From Conus ventricosus (lineage: Eukaryota; Mollusca; Gastropoda; Neogastropoda; Conidae), in contig CM031620.1 in NCBI GenBank assembly GCA_018398815.1, forward strand, positions 67,918,260 through 67,982,259: a stretch of 64,000 nt of DNA, read 5' to 3'. Made by a program: the position numbers and the translations under genes. How positions within the stretch are numbered: the stretch's first letter is position 1; each line of letters opens with the position of its first letter. Below the pieces are notes generated by a model that saw nothing but the letters and a program-made list of their open reading frames with translations, was not told where the DNA came from and ran no database searches. Below are positions 41,377 to 53,740 of this stretch, one piece after another.

Positions 41377-44300
41377 AATGCTGAACAATTAAGTAGTGGG
41401 GGGAAAACAAGTGCAGGTTCACAATTCTTCAGTCGTTATAGTAATGACTTGGCAAAGATTTGAACTTTTAAAAAAAAAAAAAAAAAAACTGAAGATGAAG
41501 AAAATGGGGGAATATATTATAACTATGAGAAGCCCTTCACTAGCTGCCTGAGGGAACCATCATAATCTCTCTCGAAGGCACATTTATTTGTATTGCCTGC
41601 TCCAGGCTTCGTCCGCTGATCGGACTCATCAGGGGACACGGCGATTGTGTCTGTGCTCTTGTGTCAATAGAGACACACCACAGTCCATAATTCTGTGGTG
41701 TTCTCACCGCCAAGGTTCAAAAAAAGAATCCAAAGCACCCCAAAGCAGCCAGCGAAGGTAGTAATGGAACAAAACAAAGGTGTGGAGAGAAAAAAGTTGC
41801 TGAAAAACTAAAAGCAATTATTCAAGCAGTTATAAAATGTAAGGGACAATCTTTGAGCCTTATGCTTGAGGATCCATTCAAGGATGCAAGGGAGGTCAAA
41901 AGATATGGGACGTGATGAGTGGTCACACTCGCTGTTCAATAACCCAAGCATTGTGAGTGGCTAGAATTGTACAGAACAACCTTTACTGGATCTCTAAGAG
42001 ATGCAATCTCCCACTGATTGACCACAACAATGAAATGCTGAACAATTAAGTAGTGGGGGAAAACAAGTGCAGGTTCACAATTCTTCAGTCGTTATAGTAA
42101 TGACTTGGCAAAGATTTGAACTTTAAAAAAAAAAAAAAAAAAAAAATTGAGATGAAGAAAATGGGGGAATATATTATAACTATGAGAAGCCCTTCACTAG
42201 CTGCCTGAGGGAACCATCATAATCTTTTCTCGAAGGCACATTTATTTTGTATTCCCTGTCCTAGGCCTTTCGTCCGCTGGATCGGACTCATCAGGGAGGA
42301 CACGGTTTGATTTTTGTCTGTGCTCTTGGTGTAAATAGAGACACACCACAGTCCATAATTCTGTGGTGTTCTCACCGCAAGGGTTCAAAAAAAGAATCCA
42401 ACAGCACACCCCAAAGCAGCCAGCGAAGGGTAGTAAATGGAAAAAAACAAGGTGTGGAGAGGAAAAAAAGTTGCTAAAAAAACTAAAAGCATTATTCAAG
42501 CAGTATAAAATGTAAGGGACAATTTTTTGACCCTATGCTTGAGGATCATTCAAGGATGCAGGGAGGTCAAAAGATATGGGACAGTGTGAGTGGTCAGCTC
42601 TGCTGTTCAATAACCCAAGCATTGTGGTGGCTAAGAATTGTACAGAACAACCTTTACTTGGATCTCTTAAGAGATGCAATCTCCCACTGATTGACCAAAC
42701 AATAGAATGCTGAACAATTAAGTAGTGGGGGAAAACAAGTGCAGGTTCACAATTCTTCAGTCGTTATAGTAATGACTTGGCAAAGATTTGAACTTTAAAA
42801 AAAAAAAAAAAAAAAAAATTGAAGATGAAGAAAATGGGGGAATATATTATAACTATGAGAAGCCCTTCACTAGCTGCCTGAGGGAACCATCATAATCTCT
42901 CTCGAAGGCACATTATTTGTATTGCCTGCTCCTAGGCCTTTCGTCCGCTGGATCGGACTCATCAGGGAGACACGGCTGATTGTGTCTGTGCTCTTGGTGT
43001 CAAATAGAGACACACCACAGTCCATATTCTGTGGTGTTCTCACCGCCAAGGGTTCAAAAAAGAATCCAACAGCACCCCAAAGCACCCAGCGAAGGGTAGT
43101 AAATGGAACAAAACAAAGGTGTGGAGAGGAAAAAAGTTGCTGAAAAACTAAAAGCATTATTCAAGCAGTATAAAATGTAAGGGACAATCTTTGAGCCTAT
43201 GCTTGAGGATCCATTCAAGGATGCAAGGGAGGTCAAAAGATATGGGACAGTGTGAGTGGTCAGCTCTGCTGTTCAATAACCCCAAGCATTGTGAGTGGCT
43301 AAGAATTGTACAGAACAACCTTTACTTGGATCTCTTAAGAGATGCAATCTCCCACTGATTGACCAAACAATAGAATGCTGAACAATTAAGTAGTGGGGGA
43401 AAACAAGTGCAGGTTCACAATTCTTCAGTCGTTATAGTAATGACTTGGCAAAGATTTGAACTTTAAAAAAAAAAAAAAAAAAAAAAATTGAAGATGAAGA
43501 AAATGGGGGAATATATTATAACTATGAGAAGCCCTTCACTAGCTGCCTGAGGGAACCATCATAATCTCTCTCGAAGGCACATTTATTTGTATTGCCTGCT
43601 CCTAGGCCTTTCGTCCGCTGGATCGGACTCATCAGGGAGACACGGCTGATTGTGTCTGTGCTCTTGGTGTCAAATAGAGACAACCACAGTCCATAATTCT
43701 GTGGTGTTCTCCCCGCCAAGGGTTCAAAAAAAAGAATCCAACAGCACCCCCAAAGCAGCCAGCGAAGGGTAGTAAATGGAACAAAACAAAGGTGTGGAGA
43801 GGAAAAAAGTTGCTGAAAACTAAAAGCATTATTCAAGCAGTATAAAATGTAAGGGACAATCTTTGAGCCTATGCTTGAGGATCCATTCAAGGATGCAAGG
43901 GAGGTCAAAGATATGGGACAGTGTGAGTGGTCAGCTCTGCTGTTCAATAACCCAAGCATTGTGAGTGGCTAAGAATTGTACAGAACAACCTTTACTTGGA
44001 TCTCTTAAGAGATGCAATCTCCCACTGATTGACCAAACAATAGAATGCTGAACAATTAAGTAGTGGGGGGGAAAACAAGTGCAGGTTCACAATTCTTCAG
44101 TCGTTATAGTAATGACTTGGCAAAGATTTGAACTTTAAAAAAAAAAAAAAAAAAAAAATTGAAGATGAAGAAAATGGGGGAATATATTATAACTATGAGA
44201 AGCCCTTCACTAGCTGCCTGAGGGAGCCATCATAATCTCTCTCGAAGGCACATTTATTTGTATTGCCTGCTCCTAGGCCTTTCGTCCGCTGGATCGGACT

Positions 44301-46136
44301 CATCAGGGAGACACGGCCTGATTGTGTCTGTGCTCTTGGTGTCAAATAGAGACACCCCACAGTCCATAATTCTGTGGTGTTCTCACCGCCAAGGGTTCAA
44401 AAAAAGAATCCAACAGCACCCCAAAGCACCCAGCGAAGGGTAGTAAATGGAACAAAACAAAGGTGTGGAGAGGAAAAAAGTTGCTGAAAAACTAAAGCAT
44501 TATTCAAGCAGTATAAAATGTAAGGGACAATCTTTGAGCCTATGCTTGAGGATCCATTCAAGGATGCAAGGGAGGTCAAAAGATATGGGACAGTGTGAGT
44601 GGTCAGCTCTGTGTTCAATAACCCAAGCATTGTGAGTGGCTAAGAATTGTACAGAACAACCTTTACTTGGATCTCTTAGAGATGCAATCTCCCACTGATT
44701 GACCAAACAATAGAATGCTGAACAATTAAGTAGTGGGGAAAACAAGTGCAGGTTCACAATTCTTCAGTCGTTATAGTAATGACTTGGCAAAGATTTGAAC
44801 TTTAAAAAAAAAAAAAAAAAAAAATTGAAGATGAAGAAAATGGGGGAATATATTATAACTATGAGAAGCCCTTCACTAGCTGCCTGAGGGAACCATCATA
44901 ATCTCTCTCGAAGGCACATTTATTTGTATTGCCTGCTCCTAGGCCTTCGTCCGCTGGATCGGACTCATCAGGGAGACACGGGTGATTGTGTCTGTGCTCT
45001 TGGTGTCAAATAGAGACACACCACAGTCCATAATTCTGTGGTGTTCTCACCGCCAAAGGGTTCAAAAAAAGAATCCAACAGCACCCCAAAGCAGCCAGCG
45101 AAGGGTAGTAAATGGAACAAAACAAAGGTGTGGAGAGGAAAAAAGTTGCTGAAAAACTAAAAGCATTATTCAAGCAGTATAAAATGTAAGGGACAATCTT
45201 TGAGCCTATGCTTGAGGATCCATTCAAGGATGCAAGGGAGGTCAAAAGATATGGGACAGTGTGAGTGGTCAGCTCTGCTGTTAAATAACCCAAGCATTGT
45301 GAGTGGCTAAGAATTGTACAGAACAACCTTTACTTGGTTTCTTTAAGAGATGCAATCTCCCATGATTGACCAAACAATAGAATGCTGAACAATTAAGTAG
45401 TGGGGGAAAACAAGTGCAGGTTCACAATTCTTCAGTCGTTATAGTAATGACTTGGCAAAGATTTGAACTTAAAAAAAAAAAAAAAAAAAAAATTGAAGAT
45501 GAAGAAAATGGGGGAATATATTATAACTATGAGAAGCCCTTCACTAGCTGCCTGAGGGAACCATCATAATCTCTCTCGAAGGCACATTTATTTGTATTGC
45601 CTGCTCTAGGCCTTTCGTCCGCTGGATCGGACTCATCAGGGAGACACGGCTGATTGTGTCTGTGCTCTTGGTGTCAAATAGAGACACCACAGTCCATAAT
45701 TCTGTGGTGTTCTCACCGCCAAGGGTTCAAAAAAGAATCCAACAGCACCCCCAAAGCAGCCAGCGAAGGGTAGTAAATGGAACAAAACAAAGGTGTGGAG
45801 AGGAAAAAAGTTGCTGAAAAACTAAAAGCATTATTCAAGCAGTATAAAATGTAAGGGACAATCTTTGAGCCTATGCTTGAGGATCCATTCAAGGATGCAA
45901 GGGAGGTCAAAAGATATGGGACAGTGTGAGTGGTCAGCTCTGCTGTTCAATAACCCAAGCATTGTGAGTGGCTAAGAATTGTACAGAACAACCTTTACTT
46001 GGATCTCTTAAGAGATGCAATCTCCCACTGATTGACCAAACAATAGAATGCTGAACAATTAAGTAGTGGGGGAAAACAAGTGCAGGTTCACAATTCTTCA
46101 GTCGTTTATAGTAATGACTTGGCAAAGATTTGAACT

Positions 46137-46171
<35 letters not shown>

Positions 46172-49100
46172 AGATGAAGAAAATTGGGGGGAATATATTT
46201 ATAACTATGAGAACCCCTTCACTAGCTGCCTGAGGGAGCCATCATAATCTCTCTCGAAGGCACATTTATTTGTATTGCCTGCTCCTAGGCCTTTCGTCCG
46301 CTGGATCGGACTCATCAGGGAGACACGGCTGATTGTGTCTGTGCTCTTGGTGTCAAATAGAGACACACCCAGTCCATAATTCTGTGGTGTTCTCACCGCC
46401 AAGGTTCAAAAAAAGAACCCAACAGCACCCCCCAAAGCAGCCAGCGAAGGGTAGTAAATGGAACAAAACAAAGGTGTGGAGAGGAAAAAAGTTGCTGAAA
46501 AACTAAAAGCATTTTTCAAGCAGTATAAATGTAAGGGACAATCTTTGAGCTATGCTTGAGGATCCATTCAAGGATGCAAGGGAGGTCAAAAGATATGGGA
46601 CAGTGTGAGTGGTCAGCTCTGCTGTTAAATAACCCAAGCATTGGGGAGTGGCTAAGAATTGTACAGAACAACCTTTACTTGGATCTCTTAAGAGATGCAA
46701 TCTCCACTGATTGACCAAACAATAGAATGCTGAACAATTAAGTAGTGGGGGAAAACAAGTGCAGGTTCACAATTCTTCAGTCGTTATAGTAATGACTTGG
46801 CAAAGATTTGAACTTTAAAAAAAAAAAAAAAAAAAAATTGAAGATGAAGAAAATGGGGGGAATATATTATAACTATGAGAAGCCCTTCACTAGCTGCCTG
46901 AGGGAAACCATCATAATCTCTCTCGAAGGCACATTTATTTGTATTGCCTGCTCCTAGGCCTTTCGTCCGCTGGATCGGACTCATCAGGGAGACACGGCTG
47001 ATTGTGTCTGTGCTCTTGGTGTAAAATAGAGACACACCACAGTCCATAATTCTGTGGTGTTCTCACCGCCAAGGGTTCAAAAAAAGAATCCAACAGCACC
47101 CCCAAAGCAGCCAGCGAAGGGTAGTAAATGGAACAAAACAAAGGTGTGGAGGGAAAAAGTTGCTGAAAAAACTAAAAGCATTATTCAAGCAGTATAAAAT
47201 GTAAGGGACAATCTTTGAGCCTATGCTTGAGGATCCATTCAAGGATGCAAGGGAGGTCAAAAGATATGGGACAATGCGAGTGGTCAGCTCTGCTGTTCAA
47301 TACCCAAGCATTGTGAGTGGCTAAGAATTGTACAGAACAACCTTTACTTGGATCTCTTAAGAGATGCAATCTCCCACTGATTGACCAAACAATAGAATGC
47401 TGAACAATTAAGTAGTGGGGGAAAACAAGTGCAGGTTCACAATTCTTCAGTCGTTATAGTAATGACTTGGCAAAGATTTGAACTTTAAAAAAAAAAAAAA
47501 AAAAAAAAAATTGAAGATGAAGAAAATGGGGGAATATATTATAACTATGAGAAGCCCTTCACTAGCTGCCTGAGGGAACCATCATAATCTCTCTCGAAGG
47601 CACATTTATTTGTATTGCCTGCTCCTAGGCCTTTCGTCCGCTGGATCGGACTCATCAGGGAGACACGGCTGATTGTGTCTGTGCTTTGGTGTCAAATAGA
47701 GACACACCACAGTCCATAATTCTGTGGTGTTCTCACCGCCAAGGGTTAAAAAAAAGGGAATCCAACAGCACCCCAAAGCAGCCAGCGAAGGGTAGTAAAT
47801 GGAACAAAACAAAGGTGTGGAGAGGAAATAAGTTGCTGAAAAACTAAAAGCATTATTCAAGCAGTATAAAATGTAAGGGACAATCTTTGAGCCTATGCTT
47901 GAGGATCCATTCAAGGATGCAAGGGAGGTCAAAAGATATGGGACAGTGTGAGTGGTCAGCTCTGCTGTTCAATAACCCAAGCATTGTGAGTGGCTAAGAA
48001 TTGTAAAAGAACAACCTTTACTTGGATCTCTTAAGAGATGCAATCTCCACTGATTGACCAAACAATAGAATGCTGAACAATTAAGTGTGGGGGAAAACAA
48101 GTGCAGGTTCACAATTCTTCAGTCGTTATAGTAATGACTTGGCAAAGATTTGAACTTTAAAAAAAAAAAAAAAAAAATTGAAGATGAAGAAAAGGGGGGA
48201 ATATATTATAACTATGAGAAGCCCTTCACTAGCTGCCTGAGGGAACCATCATAATCTCTCTCGAAGGCACATTTATTTGTATTGCCTGCTCCTAGGCCTT
48301 TCGCCCTCTGGATCGGACTCATCAGGGAGACACGGCTGATTGTGTCTGTGCTCTTGGTGTCAAATAGAGACACACCACAGTCATAATTCTGTGGTGTTCT
48401 CACCGCCAAGGGTTCAAAAAGAAATCCAACAGCCCCCCCAAAGCAGCCAGCGAAGGGTAGTAAATGGAACAAAACAAAGGTGTGGAGAGGAAAAAAGTTG
48501 CTGAAAAACTAAAAGCATTATTCAAGCAGTATAAAATGTAAGGGACAATCTTTGAGCCTATGCTTGAGGATCCATTCAAGGATGCAAGGGAGGTCAAAAG
48601 ATATGGGACAGTGTGAGTGGTCAGCTCTGCTGTTCAATACCCAAGCATTGTGAGTGGCTAAGAATTGTACAGAACAACTTTACTTGGATCTCTTAAGAGA
48701 TGCAATCTCCACTGATTGACCAAAACAATAGAATGCTGAACAATTAAGTAGTGGGGGAAAACAAGTGCAGGTTCACAATTCTTCAGTCGTTATAGTAATG
48801 ATTTGGCAAAGATTTGAATTTTAAAAAAAAAAAAAAAAAAAAATTGAAGATGAAGAAAATGGGGGGGAATATATTATAACTATGAGAAGCCCTTCACTAG
48901 CTGCCTGAGGGAACCATCATAATCTCTCTCTCGAAGGCACATTTATTTGTATTGCCTGCTCCTAGGCCTTTCGTCCGCTGGATCGGACTCATCAGGGAGA
49001 CACGGTGATTGTGTCTGTGCTCTTGGTGTCAAATAGAGACACACCACAGTCCATAATTCTGTGGTGTTCTCACCGCCAAGGGTTCAAAAAAGAATCCAAC

Positions 49101-50270
49101 AGCACCCCAAAGCAGCCAGCGAAGGGTAGTAAATGGAAAAAAACAAAAGGTGTGGAGAGGAAATAGTTGCTGAAAAACTAAAAGCATTATTCAAGCAGTA
49201 TAAAATGTAAGGGACAATCTTTGAGCCTATGCTTGAGGATCCATTCAAGGATGCAAGGGAGGTCAAAAGATATGGGACAGTGTGAGTGGTCAGCTCTGCT
49301 GTTCAATAACCCAAGCTTTGTGAGTGGCTAAGAATTGTACAGAACAACCTTTACTTGGACTCTTAAGAGATGCAATCTCCCACTGATTGACCAAACAATA
49401 AAAATGCTGAACAATTAAGTAGTGGGGGAAAACAAGTGCAGGTTCACAATTCTTCAGTCGTTATAGTAATGACTTGGCAAAGATTTGAACTTTAAAAAAA
49501 AAAAAAAAAAAATTGAAGATGAAGAAAATGGGGGAATATATTATAACTATGAGAAGCCTTCACTAGCTGCCTGAGGGAACATCATAATCTCTCTCGAAGG
49601 CACATTTATTTGTATTGCCTGCTCCTAGGCCTTTCGTCGCTGGATCGGACTCATCAGGGAGACACGGCGGGATTGTGTCTGTGCTCTTGGTGTCAAATAG
49701 AGACACACCACAGTCCATAATTCTGTGGTGTTCTCACCCCCAAAGGGTTCAAAAAAGAATCCAACAGCACCCCCAAAGCAGCCAGCGAAGGGTAGTAAAT
49801 GGAACAAAACAAAGGTGTGGAGAGGAAAAAAGTTGCTGAAAAACTAAAAGCATTATTCAAGCAGTATAAAATGTAAGGGACAATCTTTGAGCCTATGCTT
49901 GAGGATCCATTCAAGGATGCAAGGGAGGTCAAAAGATATGGGACAGTGTGAGTGGTCAGCTCTGCTGTTCAATAACCCAAGCATTGTGAGTGGCTAAGAA
50001 TTGTACAGAACAACCTTTACTTGGATCTCTTAAGAGATGCAATCTCCCACTGATTGACCAAACAATAGAATGCTGAACAATTAAGTAGTGGGGGAAAAAC
50101 AAGTGCAGGTTCACAATTCTTCAGTCGTTATAGTAATGACTTGGCAAAGATTTGAACTTTAAAAAAAAAAAAAAAAAAAAAATTGAAGATGAAGAAAATG
50201 GGGGGGAATATATTATAACTATGAGAAGCCCTTCACTAGCTGCCTGAGGGAACCATTCATAATCTCTCTC
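41377..50270 (-). repeat. ~668-bp tandem satellite with a hammerhead core in every full unit (retrozyme-like)
   Basis: Units begin (at AATGCTGAACAATTAAGTAG) at 41377, 42034, 42706, 43374, 44044, 44714, 45381, 46047, 46726, 47396, 48069, 48732, 49403 and 50069. There are thirteen full units and a partial last one ending at 50270. Copies are nearly identical apart from single-base indels and an A-run of about 18-25. Each full unit has one hammerhead-like motif on the minus strand (near 41605, 42264, 42936, 43605, 44276, 44942, 45609, 46289, 46958, 47629, 48296, 48965 and 49629). Minus-strand open frames of 60-145 codons arise in every unit but are disrupted differently in each, so I do not treat them as genes. 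Confidence 0.95.
43566..43643 (-). ncRNA. hammerhead ribozyme, representative copy (unit 4)
   Basis: Minus strand: CTGATGA, stem II GTCC-GATCCAGC-GGAC, then GAAA. These are the two invariant core strands with a perfect 4-bp stem II. Downstream, AGGC can pair with GCCT (stem III, ~26-nt loop), leading to a U-U/C cleavage point in GCCTTCGAGAG. Stem I pairs TCTCC before the core with GAGA after the cut, with a C-C mismatch at its base. All three stems of a type I layout can therefore be drawn, though stems I and III are weak. The same motif is intact in about nine other units; units 1, 6, 11 and 13 have base losses or changes in stem II or the core. Confidence 0.75.
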
Positions 50271-50360
50271 GAATGTAAATATGTGAGAATGTAAATATGT
50301 GAGAATGTAAATATGTGAGAATATGTGAGAATGTAAAATATGTGAGAATGTAAATATGTG
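50271..50360. repeat. short tandem repeat GAATGTAAATATGTGA
   Basis: Five or six copies of a 16-bp unit with small variants lie directly at the right edge of the satellite. Confidence 0.9.
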
Positions 50361-50692
50361 AGTTCAAGCTCACCCATGTTATTTTGCACGAAAACCCCCC
50401 TTTTCACATCCAACTCACGTCCATCTCATGTCAATTTTAGCCAAAATTAAACACCTGTTTTACAAAAAAATTAACACGCCAAACCATCTAAAATTGACGT
50501 AATCAGTACATTGAAACGGGGGCTTACGTGCTAGATAAGATTTGGTGATCGTGAACAAACATATTTACATTCTCTCCAAGGACAAAAAAATTAAGGGTTT
50601 ACAGTACGTTCTTCTACTTCCAGCACCATTAATAAATCAGAACAAACAACGGGCCCTTCCGTCTTGATTAGTTATTTTTACATCTAATGAAT
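50361..50692. other. spacer between the satellite and the minus-strand ORF
   Basis: AT-rich. ATATTTACATTCTC near 50563 is an inverted copy of the flanking repeat. TTGATTAGTTATTTTTACAT and onward recurs at 53143-53175, marking the start of a duplicated segment. Confidence 0.55.
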
Positions 50693-51202
50693 TTATAGCC
50701 CATTAATTAATTCTTTAAATTCACTGTTTTTTCCAACTGAGATTAATCGATAATCGCAAAATCCTGCCCTAGTTGATGGCAAAACCTTTAAAACTGTAGA
50801 CGGGTAGCCATCAAACAAATTAGTATCTGTTCTTAACTGTTGTAAATGAACATACAACATTGGGTTCACAAGAAAATCAGATGGTTTATTACCTTCAAAT
50901 TTATAAACATCTTCTCTTGTACTAAATCTATAAGTTCTATTGCTACCGTGGAAGCCTAAGATTCTTGCAAGCCCCTTAGGAAAAGTATACTCTCTTCTTT
51001 CTTCTAGTGGGAAATGTATAGTAATTCTGAGGTTTGCTTCGTTAATTTTTAACAATATACCATATTCGCCAAGTACTTCTTTTATTAAAGAACAAAAGTT
51101 GTAGTAACCATCAGGTATTTGCACATTAGTTATTTGATTGCCCGCCCCGTTACTAATATTGATCCAGTTATTTTGGGCTTCTTCAGATACGTTAGCCCAC
51201 AT
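50693..51202 (-). CDS. uncharacterised 169-residue protein, possibly virus-like or Maverick-like structural
   Basis: Open frame from 51202 to a stop at 50693. It has VQIPDGYYNFCSLIKEVLGE (about residue 28), a short beta-rich stretch, FPKGLARILGF (about 77), FLVNPMLYVHL (about 111) and STVLKVLPSTRAGFCDYRL. The order IPxGYY, a LxxILGF motif and a late LYVxL strand recalls minor capsid or penton-type proteins of Maverick/Polinton elements and related viruses. I recognise the pattern, not a specific family member. Upstream codons without a start continue to about 51240, so it may be 5' incomplete. A decayed paralogue lies at 53090-53740. Confidence 0.4.
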   Translation of the reverse strand: MWANVSEEAQNNWINISNGAGNQITNVQIPDGYYNFCSLIKEVLGEYGILLKINEANLRITIHFPLEERREYTFPKGLARILGFHGSNRTYRFSTREDVYKFEGNKPSDFLVNPMLYVHLQQLRTDTNLFDGYPSTVLKVLPSTRAGFCDYRLISVGKNSEFKELINGL

Positions 51203-51640
51203 AACTTTAAAGCCAATTTCTTTAAGGGCAATTCTACAACTCCCGCGCCAATGGGAATTGTCAGCAAAAACGCTGATTTCTGCGGCAGTAAAATTTGCTT
51301 TCCGCGAAAACGAAATTGCGTCCGCGAAAAAAAAAATCGGGGGTACAAAAAATATAAAGCACCGGTTTTAGCTGTTGCTGAACTGGTCTCGGCTGGCCTA
51401 GACCAAGTTATACTAACGCGAGCGTTATCTCGTTCTCTGTTCTCGTTCTCGCGGAAGTTTGGGTATGGACGATCGAGACTATTGCAGAACGCGAGCGTAC
51501 TGTGTTTGCGTGCTGCGAACGCCTGCCTCAGTTACCCGAATCGCCAGCAACAGCAGCTATTAACTCTCGCGGGCAGCCGAAATTTGTGAATGTCGTGACT
51601 TTCTGCGCATGAGCAAACTTTGAACAGGTGAGTTTTCAAC

Positions 51641-51938
51641 ATGACGTGCCTTGGTCGTGTGGTAAACTTCGGCGATCCGTTCGAAGACAAGTGCCCAAAT
51701 AAATGGAAATGGGAGCGGATATTTGTAGTTGTGGAGGTGGAAATCGGAGATGTAGTAAAGAAGGAGCGCCTTGGGACGCGCTTTCGCAAGATAAATATCA
51801 GTGGAGCTGCACGGTGTATTGTCTGCAACAAAGACGTATCTTACGCCAATCGTGGTGTTTCAACACTGACTGACCATCTCCGCTCAAAGAAGCATCTGGA
51901 TAAGTGTGCGTCTCTGGAAAGTAATCAACGTTTGCCAG
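51641..51938 (+). CDS. BED-type zinc-finger exon of a transposon-derived protein
   Basis: Starts MTCLGRVVNFGDPFEDKCPN, with KWKWERIF, an acidic EVEIGDVVKKERLGTRF, then a BED finger ARCIVCNKDVSYANRGVSTL with TDHLRSKKHLDKC. All four zinc ligands (C, C, H, H) are present, unlike the other BED remnants here. A GT donor (GTAAGA) follows at 51939 in phase 1. G+C-richer sequence with CGAGCG motifs lies upstream (51400-51600). No following exon with a catalytic domain was found. Proteins of this form head many hAT-like or hAT-derived genes. Confidence 0.7.
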
Positions 51939-52460
51939 GTAAGATTCTTCTCAGTGACAGCAGTAAACAAGGGAGCTGCTTGTGTGACATTCTTCTCAGT
52001 GACAGCAGTAAACAAGCTCAGTACAGCATAAACAGGGACTGCTTTTAAGACATTCTTCTCATGACTCAGTAAACAAGCTCAGTACAGCGTAAAAAAGGAG
52101 CTGCTGTATACATTCTTCTCAGTGACAGCAGTAAACAAGCTCAGTGACGCAGAAAACAAGGGAGCTGCTTGTATACATTTCCGTAACAGCATTAAACAAG
52201 CTCATGACAGCAGAAAACAGGGGGCTGCTTGAAATGACTTTCTTTCAGTGACAGCAGTAAACAAGCCCCATTTACAGCAGTAAACAAGGGCGCTTGGTGA
52301 CATTTCTCGTGAAGCAGTAAACAAGGGAGCTGTTGTATGACATTCTCTCATTTACGCAGTAAACAGGAGCTGTTGTATGACATTCTTCCAGTGACAGCAG
52401 TAAACAGGGGACTCTGTATGACATTCTTCTCAGGACAGCAGAACCCAGGGGAGTGCTTGT
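51939..52460 (+). repeat. ~45-bp tandem array starting at the donor of the BED exon
   Basis: About eleven decaying copies of CATTCTTCTCAGTGACAGCA followed by GTAAACAAGGGAGCTGCTTG. The first copy overlaps the splice donor region. Confidence 0.9.
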
Positions 52461-53089
52461 GGACAGTCTTCTAAAGCGTAACTTCAAATCCCTTCCTGTT
52501 TTCCTTCAGGATACTTGCTCATTTCTAGAGGTAAATGCCGGGTGCCAGTGCTGTAACCAGTTAAGTGAATGTGTGCGGGCTTAAACTTTCTTTTGTGTTT
52601 TGGGGTGTTCTTTTTTGGTTGGTTGACCAGTTGGTTGTTGGGTTGATTTTTTTTTTTGGGGATTGGTTGGGTGGTGATTGTTTTTTTGTTGTTTGTTTTG
52701 TTGTTTTTGAGCCTGTGATCTTTGTGTCAGCTGTGAGATAAACTATAGAACTGAATAAAAACATTTTGTGGATAAATTGTTTTTGTTGTGTTTTAATGCT
52801 AATTTACTTATTTTTTTACGTTCATAAATCCTAAAAATGAAGTCAGGAAGCCCAGATTGCACAGATTTTGATCTTGAAAAAACAATTTTCCGGGGGGGCA
52901 TGCCCCGGGACCCCCCTAGTTTTCCGGGTTTTTCCCTTTTCAGTCAATTCATGCCTGATTGGTACGTTAAGAACACCGCTCGTTTTGCTTGGTAATATAG
53001 ATGTACATCTTTTTTATAACTATTTAAAAAAATTAATTAATATAACGAAAGTGTTAACGTCCGGGGGACTGGCCCCATACTTTTCTAAT
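52461..53089. other. spacer with the shared GC palindrome
   Basis: G/T-rich stretch 52590-52720. At 52889 is the motif CCGGGGGGGCATGCCCCGGG then ACCCCCCTAG, also present at 4512. From about 52960 the sequence resembles 53730-53800 (TTAAGAACACCGCTCG versus TTAAGAACACACGTTT). Confidence 0.55.
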
Positions 53090-53740
53090 ACGCTTTCTAC
53101 TTCTAGCTCTATTAATAAATTCAGAACAAACAACTGGCTTTCCTTCTTTGATTAGTTTTTTTACATCTAATGAATTTAATTTCGCTATTTAATTCTTTAA
53201 TTGCTGTCCCCGTCAAAGGGATATAACTGATAATCGCAAACCCACCCGCCCCATTTGGGTAGCAAAACCTTTAGAACTGTTGAGGGAATTGCCAGCAAAC
53301 AAATTAGCACATGTTCTTAACTCTTGTAAATGGACATACAACATGGTTGCGGAAATCAGAAGGTTTATTGCCTTTAAATTGTTAACATTTCCCCTTGTAC
53401 AAATCTATAATCTTGTCACTGCTGTGAAAACCTAAAATTCGAGCAAGTCTTTGGATTTGAAACTTCTCTTCTTTTTTCAGTGGGAAATTTATAGTATATT
53501 CTGAGGTTTGCCTCGTATAATTGTTACAATATGCCCAAATTCGCAAAGGGTTCTTTTAAAGAACAAAAAGTTGTAGTAGCCATCGGGTTATTGTTAATAA
53601 AGTATTTTGTTTTGCCTTTTTTCGCTTAACATTAATCCAGTTATCAAAGCCTTTTCGATATGTTAGCCCCATAACATAAACCCAATTTCTCTAAGGAAAC
53701 CCTATAATTGCCGCGCCTATTGTCAATTGGGTTTGTTAAG
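53090..53740 (-). pseudogene. decayed paralogue of the 50693-51202 ORF
   Basis: The nucleotide sequence follows 50640-51235 in order (CTTCTAGCTCTATTAATAAA, ACATCTAATGAATTTAA, AACTGATAATCGCAAA, CAAACAAATTAGCAC, GCAAGTCTTTGGATTT, AAAGTTGTAGTAGCCATC) but with many small indels, so no long frame survives. It is either an old copy or a badly called one. Confidence 0.7.

Noticed and set aside
41377..50270. Recurrent minus-strand proteins starting MTSLASLNGSSSIGSK in the satellite
   Set aside because: The frame is open only in part of the unit and is cut differently in each copy by single-base indels; part of it simply translates the ribozyme. No family resemblance.
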